This document shows, one piece after another, positions 57,708 to 64,000 of a DNA stretch of 64,000 bases. A program made the translations under genes and the position numbers. A model generated the notes under the pieces. The model saw only the letters and a program-made list of their open reading frames with translations. It made no database searches and had not been told where the DNA came from. Within the stretch, counting starts at the first letter, position 1. The number at the start of each line of letters is the position of its first letter. This stretch comes from Naematelia aurantialba (taxonomy: Eukaryota > Basidiomycota > Tremellomycetes > Tremellales > Naemateliaceae), in assembly GCA_021527695.1 (NCBI GenBank), contig JAKFAO010000001.1:682001-746000 (forward strand), in the 5' to 3' direction.

Positions 57708-60700
57708 ATGCGGCTCCTCGCCCTTGTTCTCCTGCTTCTGAGCCCTGCGATCCATGCGGCGGTGCTGGCCATCGACTATGGAGCAGAGTTCACAAAGCTC
57801 TCGCTGGTGAAGCCTGGGGTACCGTTTGACGTGATTTTAGACCGTGATAGCAAGCGCAAGATCCAGAGTGTTGTTGGATGGAAGCGAGATGACCGACTCT
57901 TTGGACAGGAAGGGAAGATGACGGTATGTCCGCTCCCTCCCGTGGCCTCCTTTACCACTCGACAGCCAGCTGAGCAGTCTTGTAGGCGACAAGGTTTCCA
58001 GAGACACATTATCCATATGTCAAGCCGCTGTTGGGTTCAACATCTCTACCTGCGCTACCCCTCTATCCAAATCCACCAGCACTCCTCCCCGACGGGAGCC
58101 TCGTGTTCTCGCACCCCTCCCCGCCAGCGCACATATACCCTGAACCTGATACCGAAGCAGAAGTATGGACGCCAACCGCTCTCCTCGCACACCAGATCGC
58201 CTACTTCCGGGACCTTGCGACCTCGCTCGCTCCGTCAGAAGCAGCTGTGGAACCTATCAACCAGGTCATCGTGACTGTGCCAGCGTGGTGGACGCAGCCG
58301 CAGCGTCGGGCGTATCGCGATGCTCTCGAGCTGCAGGGCTTGACTTGCCTGGCCATGATTGGCGAAGGTACCGGTGTCGCCCTCAATTACGCCATGACTC
58401 GGACCTTCCCTCCATTTGACCCAGCTTCCGGACAGGGCAGCAAGGAGTATCATATCATCTATGATTCCGGGGCGATGGCGACAACAGCAACCGTGGTCGC
58501 GTTCTATCAGACTTCGGTGTACCTCACGCCAAAGAGCAAGACAACTATCAACACCACCAACATCGAGGTCTTGGCGACAGGATGGAGCGAAGTAGGAGGC
58601 GTCGTACTGGATTTGGCGATACAGGAGCTGCTTGTAGCCGACTTTGTTGGCAAGACGGGGAAGAGCGGGGTCAGGGATGATAAGCGGGCAATGGCAAAAC
58701 TTGCCAAGGAGGCCGTACGAATCAAGCAAATCCTTAGTGCCAATCATGAGAGCAGTATCAACGTGAGCTACCAGATTCTCTTTCCAGCGTCCAGCTGACG
58801 ATGTAGGTTGAATCACTTTTCGAGGATATAGATTACCGCTCCCGCCTCTCTCGCGAGGACCTTGAAGCTGTGGTCTCGCAATATTTGCCACAGTTCTCTT
58901 CGCCCATCACCTCGGCACTGCAGCGCGCGTCTCTAGATCTCTCCGACATCACCTCGTTGATCCTCTTTGGCGGAAACACGCGTGTACCTCTAGTGCAGAC
59001 GGCGATCCGTGATGTGCTGGGCGGGGACGAGAAGATTGCGCAGAATGTTAACGCAGATGAGGCGGCGGTGCTCGGGGCGGCGTACTATGGCGCAGCACTG
59101 AGCAGACAATTCAAGATGAAGAGCATCGAGGTGATAGAGCGGAGTGTTTACCCCTTTAGCATTGGTGCTGGGGAAGAAGCAGAGGAGATCTTCCCTCAGG
59201 GCACGAAGTTGGGAGAGAGAAAGAGCCTGACCTCCTCTCCCGAGGAGGAAATGATTCTAGAGTTCTACCAAGGATCGTAAGTCGCGGTAGACGATTACGA
59301 GTGAGGCTAACAAGCAAGCAATCCCGTTCTTTCTGTCGAGGTGGTCGACGTGCCAAACGCTCTACAGGGCTTCACCTCTCCATCCCCAGCCGTCAATCTG
59401 ACCATGCGGCTCGACCCCCGCGGCCACCTATCAGCAGCTAGCGCAACGCTCACGTCCAACATGACAGCTGAAGAATCCAGCTCTGGAATGGCGGGGGCGT
59501 TGAAGGGCCTATTCGGATCAAAGAAGGATGCCGAGGGAGAGGAGGCTGAGACGGGTGGCAAGGCGGCCAAGCCTGAAAAGGTTGTTCTGAAATTCAGAGA
59601 GAGACATCTCGGAGGCAAACCCATGACCGGTGAAGAGAAGCGCATGACCATGGCTAGGTGAGCATGTCCGTCTACTCGGCTGTCTGGCGCAGCTGACCTG
59701 GGCCGGTAGGTTGACTTCAATCAAAGTTTTCGAGCAAGCCAAGACGGCTCGAGAAGAGGCGCGAAACTTGCTTGAAGGATACCTGTACCGTCTGTCTGGG
59801 TTATTGGCACCCGACGGGGACAACCGGGCGCTGTTCGACTACGCCACCCAGCAGGAGCGGGATAATCTGAACAAGCTTGTGAAAGAGACGTTTGAGTGGC
59901 TGAGCGAGCATGCCGAGCGGGCCGACGAGAAGACGCTGCGGATCAAGCGGGCCGACCTAGAGTGAGTGACAGTCTGCAGTGCCATACACGTTCCGACTTT
60001 GGTCACCTTGTCGTGCCTCTGCTGATGGGTCGTGCGTCCAGAAAACTCGAGAAGCCCGTGATTGTGCGTTTCACCGAGTCGCGCACCCGGGGTAAGGCGG
60101 TCGAGGCATTCCAACAAGCCATGTTTGCTGGGCGCAGCTTCCTGGTGGAAGCGCGCAAGAACAACACCATCGCCCTCGAGGCAGCGGCATCCGCGACATT
60201 TGACAAGCCGGTCGCACCCCCCAAGTATACGGAGGAAGAGCTCAAGAGCGTCGAGGAGATTATGAAAGACAACGAAGTGTGGATGGACGAGAGAATGAAG
60301 TTGCAAATGCCGCTAGAGGCGGACAAGACAAAGGATCCAGTGGTGCTGAGTAAAGACCTTGATGAGCGGGGGAAGAAACTACAGACAACTGTGAGTCTCA
60401 ACACCTCTGAATCTGTCTACCGCGCGTCTTTCTTTCCGAGCTGCACGCCGCTGTCGGCTTCTCTCTTGATGCGGATGCGGATGCTGATACTGACAATCGT
60501 TAGGTCCTGAGATTGATCAACAAGAAACCACCGAAGGCACCAAGACCTTCGGCCTCTTCCTCCTCGACAGGCTCGTCTACCTCGGCGACCCCCGCCGCAT
60601 CCTCGTCCACCTCGGCCACCTCGTCAAAAGAGCCGTCATCATCCGCGGGCCAGTCGTCCTCTTCATCGGCAAGGAGCTCGGCGACGCCATCGAGCAAACC

Positions 60701-60740
60701 AGAGCCAGAGCCAGAGCTGCCAGTACACGAGGAACTCTAG
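57708..60740 (+). CDS. LHS1: ER-lumenal Hsp110/GRP170 chaperone
   Basis: Seven exons (57708-57923, 57986-58762, 58807-59276, 59319-59657, 59710-59961, 60042-60390, 60504-60740) encode about 879 aa. A signal peptide (MRLLALVLLLLSPAIHA) precedes the Hsp70 ATPase domain: AVLAIDYGAEFTKLSLVKPG, QVIVTVPAWWTQPQRRAYRD, IGEGTGVALNYAM, DITSLILFGGNTRVPLVQTA, VNADEAAVLGAAYYGAALS. A diverged substrate domain and helical lid follow, with an acidic insertion (DAEGEEAETGGKAAKPEK). The tail is Ser-rich and ends HEEL, an HDEL-type retention signal. Lhs1/GRP170 is the nucleotide-exchange factor for Kar2/BiP. The start is chosen at the signal peptide; an upstream in-frame stretch lacks an ATG. Confidence 0.93.
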
Positions 60741-60942
60741 TCTAGAGCTACAGTATACAATGCATTGCATATCTAGGTGTCTGGCGTTACTCGTTGCCTC
60801 GAATCGCACGGGTCGCTACTGCTTCTTTCCGCCTTGTGATGGAATGTCACACCACACATCATAGCAATGGCAAACACCACGCGCTGCTTGCGAGTACTGC
60901 CTCCCCTCCCCCCCTTCACACGCACGCCGGGGACCACAGGGC

Positions 60943-63390
60943 TCATCTCGCAGCCGAGAACCTCGCCTTGAGCTGGTGTCGCACATCTCTCCTGCGCGAC
61001 CTCGTCTCACTCCGACCGTGACTCCGGCTCGTACTCCGACTGCGACTCGCACTTCTACTTGCACTCCGACTGCCTCGGTCGTTCCTCCCGTGGCGGTCGT
61101 CTTTGCCGCTTCTCATCATCTCGAGCCTCCTCTCAAATCTCTCTACGACGCGGCCCACATCCTCCGGACCGACGCCTACCACCGCCGCCGCGGCACGGAG
61201 CACGACCTCGTACTGGTCTGGCAGGAGGCCGGTCGCGTCTGAGGCATCGTACGACCTCACCTTCTCGCCGGGCATGAGCGGCAGCTCCTTGTTCGGCACG
61301 TCTGTCGGTACACCCGAGTACGTCGTGAGGTGGGCCAGCGAGCGGGCCGCATGGAAGTCGGCCCATGAGTTTGCGGCTGGCACGCCCGGGGGAACAGGAT
61401 CGCTCGGAATGCGCGGAAAGGGGGCGGTATCAGGTGGCTCGGACGGGTCCCGCCGCGAAAGCAGGACCGCCTCGCATTGTTCCAAGTACCGGTCGATCTC
61501 GGGCATCCCCATTGCTTCAAACTTCCTACGCGCAGTCAGCGGAAACGAACCAGCATGCGTGCGATCGTGTAGAAGCCACACACTGCTTTTGGAGGTGCCT
61601 TCGCGAGCCGATCAGGGCGCCAGTGTCAAGCCGAGAGCGGAGCTCATCGACCCAGCGCTTGCCCTCTGGCAGCCCGATCACAGGGTCGTTCTTGGCCAGA
61701 ACAGCCCTGAGCACATGAGCTTGGCGTTCAGAACGGGATATCTCTGTACCCACCGTGGCCTCTCGTCGAGCCCATAGCCCATCTTCATGACCGCCACCCA
61801 AGCCGCCATCACAGCGAGCTCAGGCAGGATCACGTCCCCATATCGTGTAGTCCGCTCATATTGCACCATTGTTTCCTTCGCAGACATCTCCATCGCGACT
61901 GGCTCTTCTTCTTCGTCCGTGTCGATCTCACTGCGAGAGTACGACGGTCTTCGTGACCTTGACCGCCGCAGGAAGGTTTCAATCTGCTCGGTGAACGAGA
62001 TGTTGACGTCCAAGAGATGCAAGAGGCGCATAACCTCGCTGTATATGGTGGCTACCAACTCTGTCAGCTTCGGTCCCCAAGAAAAATTCTCACGTGTGCT
62101 CCCCACCGCTGACAGAGCTCGCCAAGCCACCGGATGCACATTCAGCTCGGGCAGAGTGAGTCCGAATTGCCGTATAAGGATTCTGGCAAACTTGCGGACA
62201 GAGCTAAAGAGTGACATGGGTCGCGGGGCACGCTAATAGCGTCAGCTGGGATTCCGGCTGTTCCGTGGATCAGCTCACTGAAGGGCACAGAGCGAGTGTC
62301 GTGTCGCGATTCATATGCTTGTACATTTCAGGCGGGACGAGCGTCGTATGCGCAAAGTCGAGGTACGGAATCTTTCCATCGTTGATCAGGCTATCGCCTG
62401 CATCAGCACAGAGCACACTTGAACACAATATGAGCCCACCTTTCCATCTCTACATTCATCACGGGTACCCTCAGCACCCATAACGCCAGAACAAGCGTGA
62501 CAATAGTGTCGGACATCACCAACCGCCGCTTGCGCCGCCACTTGGAGTCTTTGCGAAGATCTGGAGGCTCGTCTTCGCCGTGCTGGACAGGCAACAGCTC
62601 TTCGTCGGAACTGTTCACCGAAATTTCCGCCAGTATCTCAGGGTCAATGTCTACGTCTGCGCCATCCCCCTTGCTGGATCCTGCCGAAGCCGTATCGGCC
62701 ATATCGTCCGCGTCTGCGTCCGTCTTCCCTGTGTCCTCCGCATTCTCTGATTCCTCGCCCGCCTCTCCCTTATCGTCCACTGTTCGAACCGTATGAGCTC
62801 TGGTATCCCCAGGCGGTGTGGCAGGTCGAGATGTACCCGCAGAGGGAGGTGGGGGAAGAGGAGAGATGGCGAGCTGATAAGCCCATAAATCACGGACAAT
62901 TATCTATGGCTATTCAGCTTCAGGCTCTTTCTTCAGTCGGTAGTCTGCAGTCGGTCGTTCTTTTGGGGCACACAGACTGACCTCGAAAGCGTCGGGTAGG
63001 TCCCAGAGCCGAGACAGAGCGTGCACCTGGTATCTCTGAAGCAGCTGCATCGCCTGAACCTTGAGGTACTCTGCGTCGATCCCATGATAATCTGTCTCGC
63101 ATGAGCCAGTGATCGGCCAGCTTTTCAGCCAACCCACAATCTTTGTTGATGTTCCCAGCTTCCTTCCGCTTGTTCTTCCTTGGGGCCCGCTTGAGAGACC
63201 TCCGCTGAAGCGCAAAGTTTGTGGCCTCGACTACGAGGTTCTCCGAGCGGAAGTCCTGCCTCGTCAGAAGCGTGTACTATGTCAAACTTGTACACACCTG
63301 GAAGACATGCCCATCCTCACACACGGCATTGCCGGTGACTGCATCCTTTCTCCACTTTCTCGACCCACATACGGGACATGCTCTAGGCAT
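60943..63390 (-). CDS. RRN7: RNA polymerase I core factor Rrn7/TAF1B
   Basis: Nine exons (63390-63298, 63255-63138, 63091-62982, 62903-62440, 62390-62279, 62232-62094, 62060-61754, 61706-61584, 61525-60943) encode about 682 aa. The N-terminal zinc ribbon is diagnostic: RACPVCGSRKWRKDAVTGNA then VCEDGHVFQDF. A cyclin-like region follows (DAEYLKVQAMQLLQRYQVHA, IIVRDLWAYQLAI, TIVTLVLALWVLRVPVMNVE, GKIPYLDFAHTTLVPPEM, LPELAVMAAWVAVMKMGYGL). Rrn7 is the TFIIB-like subunit of the Pol I core factor and bridges rDNA promoter and polymerase in the nucleolus. An acidic insertion (ENAEDTGKTDADADDMAD) splits the cyclin fold. The C-terminus carries an Arg/Ser dipeptide tail (SRSASRSASRSRSTSRSHG), unusual for this family. 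It converges with LHS1 across 202 bp. Confidence 0.88.
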
Positions 63391-63635
63391 AGTGGCCGCT
63401 GTCGCCTATGCATATAACTGAATGCATTCACTGTTGTACGCTGTTTTGAATTGGACTGCAGATGTGGAGGAGCAACATGGGATAAAAGCAAGGAATAGAC
63501 AGAAGAAAAAGAAGAGTCGGTGGACGTCTGGGGCCTCCACACCGACTACTGCAGAGATTTTTTTCCAAGCAGTGGTTCTTGACAGCATTGCCAGACTTGC
63601 ATCTTCTAGCAACTGTTGGAATCGCACGCGACAAG
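63391..63635. promoter_or_regulatory. Bidirectional promoter, RRN7 / NOP7
   Basis: 245 bp shared by two ribosome-biogenesis genes. A T-run (GATTTTTTTCC, 63558-63569) is present; no clear RRPE or PAC element was found by eye. Confidence 0.55.
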
Positions 63636-64000
63636 ATGGCCAAGATCAAGAGAAGAGGAGAGTCTGGAGCGTGAGTTGATCTTACGTATCTAGAACGCGG
63701 CTTACCGATCGTCCCAGCGCGAAGAACTACACAACGCGTAACCAAGCCTTGAAGAAGCTTCAGATCTCGCTATCCGACTTCCGTCGTCTATGTATCCTCA
63801 AGGGTGCGTGTCTCGTCAATGCCGGAATGATATCCGCTGGGATTTACTGGCTGATGTCGATCTAGGAATCTACCCCCGTGAACCTCTGAATAAGAAGAAA
63901 GCCAACAAGGGCTCTTCAGCACCCGCATCGTTCTACTACCAAAAGGACATCCAGTACTTGCTACACGAGCCTCTGCTTGTCAAGTTTCGAGAACACAAGG
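63636..64000 (+). CDS. NOP7: Pescadillo / Nop7, 5' part only
   Basis: Exons 63636-63670, 63694-63803 and 63866 to the window end are present; the gene continues beyond 64000. [20 protein letters not shown], then [40 protein letters not shown] and [20 protein letters not shown] match the N-terminal pescadillo domain closely. The BRCT domain expected further on lies outside the window. Nop7 is part of the PeBoW (Nop7-Erb1-Ytm1) complex for 27S pre-rRNA processing and 60S assembly. Intron 1 is only 23 nt as modelled, so its acceptor (or the exon 1 end) deserves a check; the reading frame across it gives the family sequence. Confidence 0.88.

Overview
This window is nuclear DNA of a basidiomycete fungus, most likely a Tremellomycete (Cryptococcus/Tremella relatives); the class is an inference. 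Almost every gene is cut by introns of about 45-70 nt with GTRNGT donors and CTNAC/CTGAC branch sites close to the acceptor. Genes are dense on both strands and many pairs share 250-350 bp promoters. All gene models were assembled by hand from splice signals, reading phase and family resemblance; no search was run, so exon edges are predictions.

Layout. 0-5 kb: a hypothetical protein and a three-LIM paxillin-like protein (both -). 6-12.4 kb: a LisH-CTLH-WD40 protein and a Utp8/NOL11-like processome factor (-). 12.6-14.7 kb: IMP2 inner-membrane peptidase and a mitochondrial-type phosphopantetheinyl transferase (+). 15.3-18.6 kb: NOT4 ubiquitin ligase (-). 19-20.6 kb: BUD13 splicing factor (+). 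21.6-23.1 kb: a GPI-anchored Ser-rich protein (-), then about 1.9 kb of repeats and purine/pyrimidine tracts. 25-27.8 kb: a MedA/Medusa-type developmental regulator (-) with an unusually long upstream region. 31.4-33 kb: TLS1/C9orf78 (-). 33-35.5 kb: mostly non-coding. 35.5-41 kb: a small TATA-driven protein, COX6, and a head-to-head HSP10/HSP60 pair. 41.8-46 kb: a GH128 glucanase-like enzyme (-) and GPI mannosyltransferase 1 (+). 46.2-49 kb: ADC lyase and a LOG-family hydrolase (-), only 17 nt apart. 49.2-52.8 kb: SAR1 and an IMPACT/YigZ protein (+). 53.2-56.2 kb: an ALKBH2-like dioxygenase (-) and BCP1 (+). 56.3-60.8 kb: MET16 PAPS reductase (-) and LHS1 ER Hsp110 (+). 60.9-64 kb: RRN7 Pol I factor (-) and the start of NOP7/pescadillo (+), cut by the window edge.

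Themes. Ribosome biogenesis (Utp8-like, BCP1, RRN7, NOP7), mitochondrial biogenesis (IMP2, PPT2, COX6, HSP10, HSP60) and secretory-pathway functions (SAR1, LHS1, GPI14, cell-wall proteins) dominate. There is no sign of phage, CRISPR, insertion sequences or a secondary-metabolite cluster, and I could not identify a tRNA or rRNA gene. The most unusual features are the LOG/ADC-lyase near-overlap with an in-frame splice that could fuse them, three GC-AG introns in two genes, very small exons (an ATG-only exon in HSP10, 15- and 6-nt exons in SAR1), minisatellites inside introns, and a 52-codon in-frame extension behind the stop of the IMPACT gene.
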